From Zarea fungicola (lineage: Eukaryota > Ascomycota > Sordariomycetes > Hypocreales > Cordycipitaceae): 64,000 bases of DNA. The position numbers were made by a program, and so were the translations under genes. Positions 11,710-22,212 of the stretch are shown here, piece after piece (positions within the stretch are counted from its first letter, which is position 1; each line of letters begins with the position of its first letter). The notes below the pieces were generated by a model, which was not told where the DNA came from, did not search any database, and saw only the letters and a program-made list of their open reading frames with translations. The DNA lies in NCBI GenBank assembly GCA_900169235.1, contig FWCC01000302.1, forward strand, positions 49,965 through 113,964, written 5' to 3'.

Positions 11710-12366
11710 ATGGCTACACAAACTGAAACACTCGGCAGGTTTAAAGACTCGATTTGGACGCAAGCTCCTGAAGAGATGAGCAATATTATGTCCACAGCAT
11801 ACGCCAAACTCGACGCCGACTTTGATAGGGCCAGTATTATCAAGCCCGGCACAGTATTCCCATCAAGCGTTACGCTCTCAAACGCGGCTGGTACAGAAAT
11901 TTCCCTGTCGTCACTTTTCACGTCCGCTGAGAAAGGCGTCCTTATCACATTTTACCGCGGCGAGTGGTGCCCGTACTGCAATGTTGTGCTACCATTCCTG
12001 CAAAAATACTTCGAAGACTTTAAGGCCCGTGGTGTCACTCTTGTGGCCATTTCACCCGAGCTACCCAGTTTCGCGCTTACAATGACTGAGAAGCATGCAT
12101 TAAAGTATGAAGTGCTTTCGGATAAAGGCAATACTCCAGCGCGGCAACTTGGCTTGGTATGGAAGCAGTCTGCTTCGCTGATAGAAGTAAGGAAGCAGAT
12201 TGGCGTGGACTTTGCTGCACGTAATGGTGATAGTTCGGGTGAGATTCCTGTGGCGACCAACATTTTGGTGGACAAGAACGGTGTGGTGAGAAACGTACAT
12301 GCGGATACCGACAGCGTGAAGAGATTAGAGCCTAGCATCCTGTTAGAGTGGGTTGATGCGCTGTAG
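11710..12366 (+). CDS. AhpC/TSA-family peroxiredoxin-like protein
   Basis: Single exon, 218 aa, thioredoxin fold. It starts at the first ATG after an in-frame stop, and the N-terminal ~45 residues are helical. The core FYRGEWCPYCNVVLPFLQ contains a Cys-x2-Cys (about residues 93-96) where the family has its reactive cysteine. AISPELPSF and a C-terminal ATNILVDKNGVVR strand follow, as in AhpC/TSA (alkyl hydroperoxide reductase) proteins. Such proteins reduce peroxides or act as thiol-disulfide oxidoreductases in the cytosol. The CPYC motif is more like a glutaredoxin site than the usual single peroxidatic Cys, so thiol-redox activity is as likely as peroxidase activity. No secretion signal. It lies between the transporter and a GST. 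Confidence 0.86.
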   Translation: MATQTETLGRFKDSIWTQAPEEMSNIMSTAYAKLDADFDRASIIKPGTVFPSSVTLSNAAGTEISLSSLFTSAEKGVLITFYRGEWCPYCNVVLPFLQKYFEDFKARGVTLVAISPELPSFALTMTEKHALKYEVLSDKGNTPARQLGLVWKQSASLIEVRKQIGVDFAARNGDSSGEIPVATNILVDKNGVVRNVHADTDSVKRLEPSILLEWVDAL

Positions 12367-12635
12367 GAGCCCGGCATGTATAATCATTTAGTGATGACAC
12401 GTCGACGGTGCTAGGGGCAGCCTAGAGCTGTTTACAAGGATCAATATACATATTGGCTCTATAAGATTTATGATGATAGAAAATATGACAATGGAAGTAC
12501 CGCGTTGGATCTATCCTGCAGCTAATCAGCTGATTCTTCCTATATAAGCGTACCATAACAACCCTGGAGACGTCCTTCAGCGTCAGCGACTAAGCTCGTG
12601 CATTGTAATAATCAACTATTCAATGGAAGAGTATT

Positions 12636-13442
12636 TCATTCGTGGGTACGTGGTAGATATGGAAGACAGGCATCGTAATGCTTCTGCAGTCGCTCATCAT
12701 AAGCCATAATCCTTTTAAAGAACCTCTCACCAATTCGCTTATACGTCATCCAAACTGAGCCAAGAATACAATCAGCGTAGCTAAAATTGTTCCCTTCAAT
12801 GAATGGCCCCTCCTCGTTTTCCAATAATAGCTCTACGCAAGCCTGTAAACCTAGCTCGCTTGCCCTCCAACCAGATTCGCCTGTGTTGTTGGGATTTGCG
12901 GCTAGTTCTGCAAACGACGCAACACCTAACCATGCACTCCGAGTCTGCTGAAAGGACTCTCGATCGCGAAGGGTGAGACAGTTTGTAGCGTACGCGGGAA
13001 AAGCGTCGCCGATGCTCCCCATCATCACTGCCATGGTGGCCTGGTCGGCTTTTTCCACATATCCATTATCAAGGCGCAGCGATGGCTCAGGCCAAAGCTC
13101 CTCAAGCACCGTAACGCAATCAAGAGTACCCATTACAGTCCTGCCGTCAGGAAGTACCAAGGCAGGGGAGTAGTATTCTGGGTTCCAGGGACCAGAACTG
13201 GCATTCGGCAAGATGCCTCGTGCGCCAAGGGTCTTAGGAAGCTCAACATACTCGGACCAGACGGTCTCGTATGGCACAGCCTTGTAGTTAAGTGCTATGC
13301 GGGCTTTTGACCTCACAATATCGTCAGTGACATATCTTTGGATGCAAATAAGATGTGTAAACTCACTTTTCCAGGGGCTGAGTGCAACACAACCACCCTC
13401 ATCGCCCGGCAGGATATCAAAGAAGGATAACCTGGAGCCCAT
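12636..13442 (-). CDS. Glutathione S-transferase-like protein (UstS-like)
   Basis: Two exons, 13442-13367 and 13303-12636, give 247 aa. The 63-base intron (GTGAGT donor) is in frame and has no stop, so the unspliced frame also reads through. Splicing it gives SPWKTRIALNYKAVPYETVW, which matches the family pattern (NPWKTR..LN.K..PY.T.W), whereas retention inserts unrelated residues. The N-terminal thioredoxin-like domain starts LSFFDILPG. The C-terminal all-helical domain has NNFSYADCILGS, the usual GST hydrophobic-staple region. This clade includes GSTs beside secondary-metabolite genes such as the ustiloxin cluster, as I recall; they conjugate or isomerise small molecules with glutathione. 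It is convergent with the peroxiredoxin-like gene 269 bases away. Confidence 0.86.
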   Translation of the reverse strand: MGSRLSFFDILPGDEGGCVALSPWKSEFTHLICIQRYVTDDIVRSKARIALNYKAVPYETVWSEYVELPKTLGARGILPNASSGPWNPEYYSPALVLPDGRTVMGTLDCVTVLEELWPEPSLRLDNGYVEKADQATMAVMMGSIGDAFPAYATNCLTLRDRESFQQTRSAWLGVASFAELAANPNNTGESGWRASELGLQACVELLLENEEGPFIEGNNFSYADCILGSVWMTYKRIGERFFKRIMAYDERLQKHYDACLPYLPRTHE

Positions 13443-14354
13443 TTGAGACGGTGTAAGTAATACTTCTACAGATGGTAAGCTTAGGCCTGGAATTTGATGA
13501 AGAGTGTATTGAAGACTCTAAGGGTGGTTTCTGAGAGACGAGGCAGCACTGAAACTTGGGGGAAGTCTCGGGGTATATGACGTATCAGGAATGTGCAGGG
13601 AAGCGGTAATAATCCGCGGAAGTTCGTTTCTAAGCAATTTTCACAGCGTGAATACAATATTGGGCTAGGTGCGTTGTAGAAATAAGTTTCTGTTCCTCAT
13701 GGCTGCACTTTGCAAGATCCACATACCTGTCTCGTACCCACGCGCGGTCACTTACATTATGATGTCCTGGAATCGGTTTCAACCTCGGCTTGGTTAAGCG
13801 TAACTAGTCCGTCGGTTGTAATAACTCGCTACCCTGTTTAAAGCTCCACATGGCGGAGATGGGTAACTTGGTTATCATCCGCGTGTGAATTCGGGCAAGG
13901 TGGCCAACTTTTGCGCTCAGTAGTGCACATGGCTTGCAAATTTCGCTAAAGATGTCCAAATTTGGCACTTTCTGCCTGTCTCGCAGCCATGATAACTCAG
14001 CACGCCAGGCCAATACCCTCCCACCTCCTCACTACCTATCATTTGGGCCTCAGAGTGGGGCGGATATATTCGCCTGATATACAAAAGCCTTCTGATGGAA
14101 TATTTCGTTTGTTTGATATAAGCACTAACAAGCCAGACACTTTGGGACATGATCGAGGGCACCGTAGGCCAGCTCGACAATAAGCCAGTCACCCCTCTCG
14201 CGACGGCAGTTCGGTAGTTCTCTTGCCACCGCACGGGTGTGCCCATGTAGGTGAGTGTAAGTCCATTTGCAATTGATAGATTGTTAGCAAAGCAAATCCT
14301 GATATCAGTGAAATGCGTCCGGATTTGAATAAAGAGTGATCCTTCGCTCGCTAA
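13443..14354. other. Intergenic region
   Basis: Upstream of the GST gene. A 169-codon minus-strand ORF (13917-14426) has no recognisable domain and overlaps the broken beta-propeller gene, so I do not call it. Confidence 0.4.
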
Positions 14355-15141
14355 ATGCAGTCTTTGCTTTCCATGAACAAACAACTGCAAAACAAAATTC
14401 AATCCAGCTGCTTCAACTTTGAGCATGCTACTTTACGGGTTACTACTCACACTACTGGCCCCATTCCTGGCTCATGGTATACTTGGAATGTCGTCTTCGA
14501 CGAGCAAGCGAGCGATGCAAAGGTGGCCAAGATAACGGATATACCAGAGGCGCACTTCTCGCATGGCATCGCGGCGCTGCAAGCAGGGTCAAATGCTGTT
14601 CTCGTAGCAGACAGCACACGTGGCACGGTATACCGCATGGACGTTGAAACGGGAGAGTATGCCCTCACCGTCAGTGATGAGACATTCCTACCCCAAGAGA
14701 ACGCTACCCTCACGGTCGGTATCAGCGCCATCACCCTGCATGGTGAAAACCTTTATTATTTAAATATATCTAAGCAGCTCTTTGAAAGAGTTGCTATCAA
14801 TACGAATTTGGGTAAGACAACTGGTGCTTCCAAGGTTACTGGGACTGGTTTTATGGTGGATGATTTGCGACTGACGAGCGCGGCGAAACAGCGTATGTTA
14901 CTGTGCTAATAATACCAATGAGATATTCGACGTTCGGCCGTCTGGAAAATTCAAATTATTTGCCGGAGAGCCAAATCCTACCTTGGTTGAAGGAGCGGCG
15001 TCTGCAGTTTTTGGGAGAACTTGTCTGGATAAGGATATCCTCTACGCCGCTAAATCAGGAGGACAGGCGTCAATTCTGGATGACATTTCTATTGGAGAGG
15101 TAGGATTCTGCGCTGCCTGTTTAGTGGATCAGTTATCGTGA
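14355..15141 (+). pseudogene. Broken six-bladed beta-propeller (SMP-30/TolB-like) secreted-protein gene
   Basis: The first frame carries typical repeats of the fungal SMP-30-like beta-propeller family: AKITDIPEAHFSHGIAALQ, NAVLVADSTRGTVYRMDVET and a following blade ending at DDLRL. After about 14872 the similarity continues in another frame (ERGETAYVT), and after about 14905 in a third (NTNEIFDVRPSGKF through DKDILYAAKSGG), ending at the TGA 15139-15141. Two separate one-base losses explain this. The N-terminal third, with signal peptide and first blades, is not found upstream. No splice sites at these points would restore the frame. The gene is therefore most likely dead, though assembly errors are possible. 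Family members often sit beside secondary-metabolite genes. Confidence 0.7.
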
Positions 15142-16150
15142 ATTATCCAGTGGTACCGACAAATGCCAAAATTAGATTGAAGCCAGGTATAACAAGAATA
15201 GATGCATTCCAGTACGGCACCAGGATTCTCTATGTGAAGATCTCAAACTGAATCGCCAGGATGAACGGAATACAAAATGTGGCAGGCATTGCATATAAAA
15301 GTTAATATGGAGCGGTTCCGAGCTAACCAGGCCACTCATGACAAATTCACCCCAAATCTTATACCGAGATGAAGTCGTAAAATGAAGACTTTGGTAAAGT
15401 ACTAACATGCTTGTATATGAGAAACCCTCGACTTTAAACCTTGAACTTGGGATACCTAATACCTATCCTACTAAATCAGACGTGGAAAGTGCATGGTGGG
15501 CAAATCGTGGTTGCGCTGGGACAAAAGCAGGCAGAATTACTGCCTTTTTTGCGCACTCCTGCTGCAGAAGAATGTACCTCCAGCTTACCAGAAATAGTTC
15601 TCTCGTTATCTTGTAAATTCAAAGTGCATTGTGCCGACTTAGAAATATAGAACTAGTAAATTAATCAAGTATTCTGATGTAAGGAGGAACAGGACGGCTG
15701 CAGAGGCTCATTTGATCTACGGAGGAAAGCCCACCTACCTTGCGTCGTGGAGCAATTTGGTACCTTGGGTTGCTTTTTGAACCCAATCGCTCTGCTTTTG
15801 GTCGCTGACATGTGCTCGGCCAATTTCCTGTCATCAGCACTACTGATTAACTAGCTGGTGCGGCAGATTTGCATGCAGCAGTCACGGCCAGCCTGAGACT
15901 TAATTTATAAATAAAGGGACAAGCCCACTCAAAACAGAACACTAATGCTGGTTAGTTTGCACTTTGGCAGAGGAACCGTGGATCAATTCGCGCGTAAACT
16001 TGCAACAGAATTCGATTGATGCATTTCTTAACATTTGTTTCATGTTCTAATATCACTCAGTGATCCATGATTGCCGATTGTTTCCAGCACGATCCGTAAC
16101 AACGAGTCTCACATCAAAACTAGCGCCGTACCTCGCGCAGGGTCCAGGAT
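15142..16150. other. Intergenic, upstream of bZIP gene
   Basis: No supported coding sequence; the ORFs at 15407-15650 are short and featureless. Confidence 0.5.
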
Positions 16151-17323
16151 ATGGCAACAATGGATTTTAGATCCTATGCTCAATGTCTAAACAAGCACTC
16201 ATATGAGAATAATAATACGAGTCTCATAGAAATGCCCTTCAATGGGCAAGAACGTATCAGCAGTGATTTTAGCTACATGCTCCCCACGGTCAGTTTGGTG
16301 CTCCAGAGCGACCAATTCTGCCGACACTCCGTTCCACAGATGCGCCTTGTGCAGCTGCTGGTCTCGCTATCGCACTATGATTATTCTCTTCAAATCCTTT
16401 CACCATGTCCACATTTGCATTCTAAATTATTGCTTGATACTGACTCAATTTTCGATATTTAGGCAGAGTACGACTTTGCATCGAGCGCCGGCTGCGGCCC
16501 TTACTTTGGGTCTTACGATTTCAACCCTGGCTGTGACCTTACTCGGGCGGAAAGCAGCGATAGTGATAAGGTGCATGAAGTTGAGAGCAATAGTTCCATT
16601 AGACACCAAGCAACTGAGCCGCAAATCGACTTTCGCCCAGTCGCTAGCAATAATAACCTTGAAGCGAAGAAAATGAGGGCTGTTACCATCAAGGGCTCTA
16701 AAATAACGCATTATAGTGACATTGAAGAGTATCAAAGCTCAAACGATTCGCGGCGCAAAGCCCAGAATCGTGCGGCGTAAGTTTTAACCCAGTCATTGTT
16801 CTGTGATAGTTTATTAACACGGAACATGGCTAGACAGCGAGCTTACCGGCACCGAAAAGAGGGTTATATCAAGCATCTTGAAACTAGAATTATGGACCTA
16901 GAGGCTCTACGAAAGCAAGCAGCAGAGGAAAATGATCATATTGCGGCGGAACTGCAATCGATGTCTGCAATTTTGCTAGCTACAACCCAAGCAGCTAGTG
17001 ACCTTCGGCACTCGCAAATCTTGGACCCGGTGGCTGGCTACGTGGAATTGGACTCTTGTACCATGCGTCAAGATCTTTTCGCAGACTGTCAAGAAAGCCT
17101 ATCAGGGCGTGGACGGCGACTTCTTAGTATGGGTGCTGCATGGGATATGATAACAAAGCACAGCCGGTACAAACAAGGGCTTATCGATATTGAAGCTGTA
17201 ACTAAACGACTGATACCGCATGTTCGTTTCGAAGAAAAATGGCCGGGATTTATTGAGCAAGACGTACTGCAGGTCTTAGAAGGTGATTGTGATTTGGCAA
17301 TTGGATCAGACAATTTGATCTAG
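16151..17323 (+). CDS. bZIP transcription factor (Yap/AP-1-like basic region)
   Basis: Exons 16151-16288, 16463-16776 and 16834-17323 give 313 aa. The second intron is certain: it splits the basic region, and splicing restores NRAAQRAYRHRK, the canonical fungal bZIP DNA-contact motif. The leucine zipper follows (GYIKHLETRIMDLEALRKQ), then a C-terminal region with AWDMITKHSRYKQGLIDI, like the DUF3425 part of fungal bZIPs. The first intron (GTCAGT donor, TTTAG acceptor after a TACTGAC branch point) is less certain, and so is the exact N-terminus. The protein is nuclear and binds DNA as a dimer. The gene lies ~2.1 kb before the DUF1330 gene, with a second bZIP just beyond; it may regulate the local metabolic genes, but this is inference. 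Confidence 0.83.
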
Positions 17324-18178
17324 TGCACAACCTTCAGAACAGAGGATCCGATTTGCAAGGTGACTGGGCAACCATTGAAATAGCAATTCGTCTCAACACC
17401 TGCTGCCAGCTAGTGATGCAGTGAATAATTATCTGAGAAACGCAAAGCCTGGTAATCTGACTTGTTGACTGTAGCTTCGTAGAATGCGTAAGACGGATTG
17501 GTAATTTCTTTGAATTTTTGGATGCCGTGGTTCTTTTCTCCTCCAAAATTTACGAAACTTTATTCGACCGCTACAACGAGGATTTTTACAGCCACTTGCG
17601 ACGGCTTGACTTGCCAAAAATCGAGCCGAACCGTCGACGAGCCTCTACTCCTAGATATAGATACCGCTAGATGGCGAGAAGCAGGAAGCTAAAAGTGTTC
17701 TTTACTACTGGTTACTGATTTGGATTGTCTATTCATGGTTTTACGACCGCAAGCGTACTTGAACCATTTGCTCGCGGCTTCTGACCTGTAGTATGTGTTT
17801 GCAATTCGGTGAGCTTGATCGGAATGAAGCTAGACAAGAAAGCGGCATAATATTCCAATAGTTTACTCCGTCGGCAGTTTTACAATCAAATCAAAAGCCA
17901 TCTATCCATTGTGGCATATGCAGGAGTCTACTCGCCGCCACCGCCAGAACTTGAAACTCAACAGTTCTCGGCATTCAACCGAGCCATATGTTGGAAAGGC
18001 GAACAGACATAGAAAGCAGTTTGTCCGTCGCATGCAGCGCCACCTGAAATGGCCTTTTCTTGTACGGCGTGTACTATCCCCATTTAAAATGCAGCTTGAA
18101 TTGCCGCTTTTGGCGATTTGTGCCGATTACGACTCGTGGCGCAAGGCATGCATGTTAGTAAGATATTTGTCAGTTTAA
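17324..18178 (+). pseudogene. Possible decayed coding sequence, family unknown
   Basis: Three protein-like pieces follow each other on the plus strand in different frames: about 17345-17424 (GDWATIEIAIRLNTCCQLVMQ-like, ends at TGA), about 17480-17670 (GNFFEFLDAVVLFSSKIYETL then LDLPKIEP, ends at TAG), and about 17920-18020 (YSPPPPELETQQFSAFNRA). Their composition is more protein-like than the background, and the first two could join across an intron ending near 17476. No start, domain or full frame can be shown. I do not recognise the family; this may be a remnant or simply chance. Confidence 0.25.
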
Positions 18179-19464
18179 CAAACCAGCACTAGTGCCGTAG
18201 CGCCAACGAATCATCGGCGAAGGATCGTTTGGATAGTCAGTGTCGATTGTTGGCGTTTGCGGCACCAGATTCCTAAATTTCAATCCGCTCTGCAAGCCGG
18301 CCCAGCAGAGAAAAGTGCTGATGTCAACTAGTCAATGTGGGATCAGCGTCAACATAGACCTTGTGCATAAATTTTAGTCTAGTTTTCTGCATTAGAATCC
18401 TTGTTCCTTCGCTTGTGGCTGCTTGTACGTAGCCGCAAGATAGCTAGCCAAATTGCGACATGGCTCGCTCCGAAGCACTTGGATGGGCCAGCAATAATTA
18501 CTATAGGTTCTGAGTATATTACTAGCAGATACTGTGAGTATGAGCACTCTTTTCTATTGTACCCTCACGGATGCTAGTTGAACCATGATTGTCGTGAGAG
18601 AGTTAGTGAATGCGTAGCATGCAGCAAGAAGAATTATGCCTCTGCGCTGCAAAAGATTCCAGGGAGGCGAGTCGCCACGTGGATTTACAAAGGAACTCTG
18701 AAAGAATTCCAGTTCTACGCCCCAGTCTGGAGACGTGATAGTACTACTTGTGTAATCATTAAATGTATCCACCTTATACGCTCCCGTCGTATACGCTCCA
18801 GTCCAGTCGGCCGAATGACTTGTGGCGAAATTCTCGTAAACCCACGCGTACGACTCGAAAAAATACTCCGTTATAAAAATGAGGATGACAATGCCTTAAC
18901 CCGATAGGTGAGTAAGTAGTGATCGACGCACAGAAATATTGGAGTAAGCACTAGGGCGGGCCATAAGGCGGGTGGGGGTGAGAGCCTCGAGAAGTGGATG
19001 AGCCGCGCGCGGGATCTTGGAATCTTGTCTTGCATCGTGCCATTGAAGACGCCGACTAGCAGTACCCTACCAAAGGGGGTAGCTTTATCCTGCATAGCAT
19101 GTATAGTATGCGACTAGCAAAGTACACAATACACATGCCCTCCAACATCTACCTTTGGAATTTGTGCTCTCGAGGCAGACGACTGTGGTTGATGTGAGCT
19201 GTATTCTGAGGATAGAAAAAGGCTTGACACCAGTTGCTTGGTAGGAAGTACGTCCCTTAGTGTAGGAAAGTGGAGCGCTATTGGATGGAGGGATATTCTG
19301 GCAAAGGTTGGGAGATGGGTTTGCTCGACCGCCAATCGCGGCGCAATTGTTCTTGTTCTTCACATTATAAATACAAACCAGCCATTTGGCATTAGCATCT
19401 ATACTGCACTGCTAAAGCAAAATCATCCACCATATATCCAGCCCAAGTTTTTTAAATCCACACA
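18179..19464. other. Intergenic region before DUF1330 gene
   Basis: Two minus-strand ORFs (18554-18772, 18871-19095) have hydrophobic stretches but no recognisable family. The right end carries a TATA box for the next gene. Confidence 0.4.
19366..19373 (+). promoter_or_regulatory. TATA box of the DUF1330 gene
   Basis: TATAAATA lies about 92 bases before the ATG at 19465. Confidence 0.5.
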
Positions 19465-19785
19465 ATGACCGTCTACATTGTTCTTCAAGTCAAAGTTGAG
19501 GATCCAGAGACGTACCGACAATACACGCAGCTTACACCAGCTCTCATAAAGCGTCATGGTGGCCGCTTCCTGACTCGCGGTGGAGATATCACTACGCAGG
19601 AAGGGGAACCATTTACAGATCGTATGGTCATTCTAGAGTTTCCTTCTAAATTCTCTTTTGAAACATTCTACAATGACCCTGATTATGCCGAGGCAGTTAA
19701 AATCCGACATGCGGCATCTGTTGGAAGCCTTCTTGTGCAGGAGGGGGTACCTCTCAGTACAGATGCACCAGAGGCACAAATCTAA
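19465..19785 (+). CDS. DUF1330-family small protein (dimeric alpha/beta barrel)
   Basis: Single exon, complete, 106 aa. The order of elements fits DUF1330: a first strand TVYIVLQVKVEDPETYRQY, then GRFLTRGGDITTQEGE, MVILEFPSKFSFETFYNDPDYAEAVKIR, and a C-terminal strand. These proteins adopt a ferredoxin-like dimeric alpha/beta-barrel fold; their biochemical role is mostly unknown. No signal peptide, so cytosolic. Family members occur in both primary metabolism and accessory gene sets. Its neighbours are two bZIP genes, one on each side, with a TATA box about 92 bases upstream. I am confident of the family but not of the function. Confidence 0.88.
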   Translation: MTVYIVLQVKVEDPETYRQYTQLTPALIKRHGGRFLTRGGDITTQEGEPFTDRMVILEFPSKFSFETFYNDPDYAEAVKIRHAASVGSLLVQEGVPLSTDAPEAQI

Positions 19786-20096
19786 TTTGGTCAAAGAGTT
19801 GGACTACGGCTGTTTGGTAATCCGACTGAGAATGGCCTAAAAAGGGCCAGAGAGTCATGGGCGAGTTTATAAGCATGCTTAAGTCTTACAACCTCGAGGT
19901 TACTACTGCATGGCACTCAGGCTGTCAAGGAATCAGGATTGCATGCCCTATATGTACTTGTTTAATATAACACTGGCTCCAAAAATGGCCAACTATGTAT
20001 GAAATTAATAACACTCTTCTGCTACTCTGAAGGCTTAATAGACGGCGCGTCACCCTTTGTCACTACTACATCCCCTCTGCCACGCTTTTCGCAGCT
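19786..20096. other. Convergent spacer between DUF1330 and second bZIP
   Basis: 311 bases of 3' flanking sequence; nothing else seen. Confidence 0.5.
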
Positions 20097-21416
20097 TTAT
20101 TGACTCGGCGGACCCAACACTCTAGAAATGATGCTCTCAAACGCCCCAGTCTCGATTACCGCGCCATAGTGAACACACCGCACAACGCCCATGAGCTCGA
20201 CTTGCAGCCTAGACTGTAAATCTTCCCGCAGTAGTAGCTCGGCAGGATAGCGTCGAGCGAGCTCAAACCACGCCTGTACGGGTGTGACTTCTGTCCCATC
20301 ATAATGGAGAGATTGCGCCAGATCGTAAAGCTCGTAGAGTTGGAAGCTGTTACTGTTCCATTGCAGAACGGGGTAGGGCGCCTTTGCTGAAGTCCGGAAT
20401 CCTTCGCGTTCTGAGTAGACGGACTCTGGCGCGCCGGCCATGCAGAATGCGCTCGCCATCAGCATATGACCGCCGATTCTACCGGACTGGTCCGCCCCAT
20501 CTCTGTAATCGAAATCACAGGGAGCAAAGCAGTCCCAGCACACTCTTTCGAGACTACGCGTATTGCTTTAGCAAGTTGTTGGCAGGAGTTGGCTTGATCG
20601 CATTTACTGACCACAAAATGAAATTGATTGCAGCCTGCTCCTGCTCAGGCGACAAAAACCTCTTCTCCTCTTCAGAATCTGATGCAATTATGCTGTGGAC
20701 AGGTGGTGAATGGGAGCTGATGCTAAAGCAAGGCGTACCAACGGTCTCATTGAAGGCCAATGTGACCGTCTTCTCGTCAATCCTCTCTATAGTACTAATT
20801 TCGCTCTCTTTGAGTGCCTCAGTACTTGACGGTGGACTCGATATTGACGCTGCGACGGTAGCATCACTCGGCTCCACTTGAGGCTTGGCTGTTGCATAGA
20901 AATCGGTAATATTGGAGTCTGCTAAAGCCATTTTCATAGCTTCATTCTCGGCTTTGATCATTGCGGCCTCTTGTTGTGTGTGGAAGATCATATCTCGAAG
21001 TTGTGCAATGCTCAACTCGAGGTGATCTATATACTCAACTTTTCGTTGACGATGCTGGATCTGGGCTCGCCTAATCTGAGCCCGTCGTCTGGCCTTCTTA
21101 TTTTTCTCCAAATCCGAGGGGGATGTGGCGGAATCTGGAGATCCTGCAAGTAGGGCACGTCAGTCTCGGGTCTTCACCAACACAACTTGTATGCTGTCAC
21201 TGCATTTCGTGTTTTAAGCTACAGCTGTATAGAGTCTTGATATGCGGCTCGGGCAACCGCTGGCATGGTTTCAGCTGCAATGGGGCTACCCATATGCGCG
21301 TACGTACCGGCTGAAGTCTCGTTGGCGACCTCCTTGGCAGTGTTGCCATTGTCGAAGGAGGGGGCAGGGGCCGACTGCTGATCGCTTTGCCAGTGCTTCA
21401 TGAGTACTGTTTGCAT
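20097..21416 (-). CDS. bZIP transcription factor with divergent basic region
   Basis: Exons 21416-21308, 21143-20612 and 20553-20097 give 365 aa. The basic region reads RRAQIRRAQIQHRQRK, followed by VEYIDHLELSIAQLRDMI as the zipper. The canonical Asn-x2-Ala-Ala of the contact helix is replaced by Ile-Arg-Arg-Ala-Gln, a variant I associate with a fungal subclade. The second intron (GTCAGT donor, GTAG acceptor) is needed to join AINFIL to LERVCWDCF, restoring the pattern of the conserved C-terminal domain that continues with GGHMLMASAFCMAGAPESVY and ends with VRCVHYGAVIETGAFESI. Without it the protein would stop early. The Ser/Thr/Pro-rich middle is probably disordered. The protein is nuclear; its targets are unknown. 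The DUF1330 gene and another bZIP gene lie nearby. Confidence 0.85.
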
Positions 21417-22212
21417 GGGCCCTTGTTGCTTGAAATTTACCAACATGTATGAGATATTCACAATACGCAACCTGATGACTATTTTTGTGAGAACTTTGCA
21501 TGCATACCATAAATACGGAATGTGAAAGCCATCAGCCAACTTTGATCTGTCAATAGGGAGAACCCTTTAAATTGTATAAATTTTAGGAGACCCGCGAGGC
21601 GTTCTTCACGGGTGGGGTGGCGGCCGAGTAATACACCCTGGGTGCTGGGTGGGCAAGGAATGCTTACCTTCCAAGTACGTTAGTTGTAAGAGATGTCCCC
21701 ATATAAAGTGTTCAAAACCCTATTTTATTCGTGCACTGGATCTGCATAATGTAAATTTAGCGGTTTAATTGCACGGTGATGATGCTTGTGCTCCGAAGTC
21801 CGTAACCAACTAGACGATGTATCAACCAACCGTATGGTCTCTTAAGTGCTTACCCAGAGTACGAGTCAGCCGATGATCAGCCCCGTACTCGGCACTCGGC
21901 TGGGGAAAAACGACAGTAATTACGAAATAACTTGGAAAAGTACAAAGTTCCTTCGGATATTAAACACGGCGAGCTAGACTGCTGAAAGAATCTCCGGTTA
22001 GCCTTGCATTGTTATCACGTGAATTATGACAAATATAATTGATCTATAATGCTCAGATCATTGAGATACGGCGCGTGCCATATTACTCAACTGAACAAAT
22101 ACACCACCCACGCCTCAAGCCAGAGGAAATATCATCAAAACCTTGAAATATTCTTAACCGTGCTTTCCATCACCATAAACTGCAACGAGCCATTATATCT
22201 ACTCGGGGAGAA
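21417..22212. promoter_or_regulatory. Divergent upstream region, bZIP (-) and enoyl reductase (+)
   Basis: 796 bases between two divergent start codons, so both promoters lie here. No specific site could be assigned and no coding sequence is evident. Confidence 0.45.

Noticed and set aside
13917..14426. 169-codon minus-strand ORF
   Set aside because: No domain, signal peptide or splice signals, and it overlaps recognisable beta-propeller sequence on the other strand.
20554..20612. Second bZIP seemed to stop early with an unrelated C-terminal ORF
   Set aside because: A GTCAGT-to-GTAG intron joins AINFIL to LERVCWDCF, restoring the known C-terminal domain.
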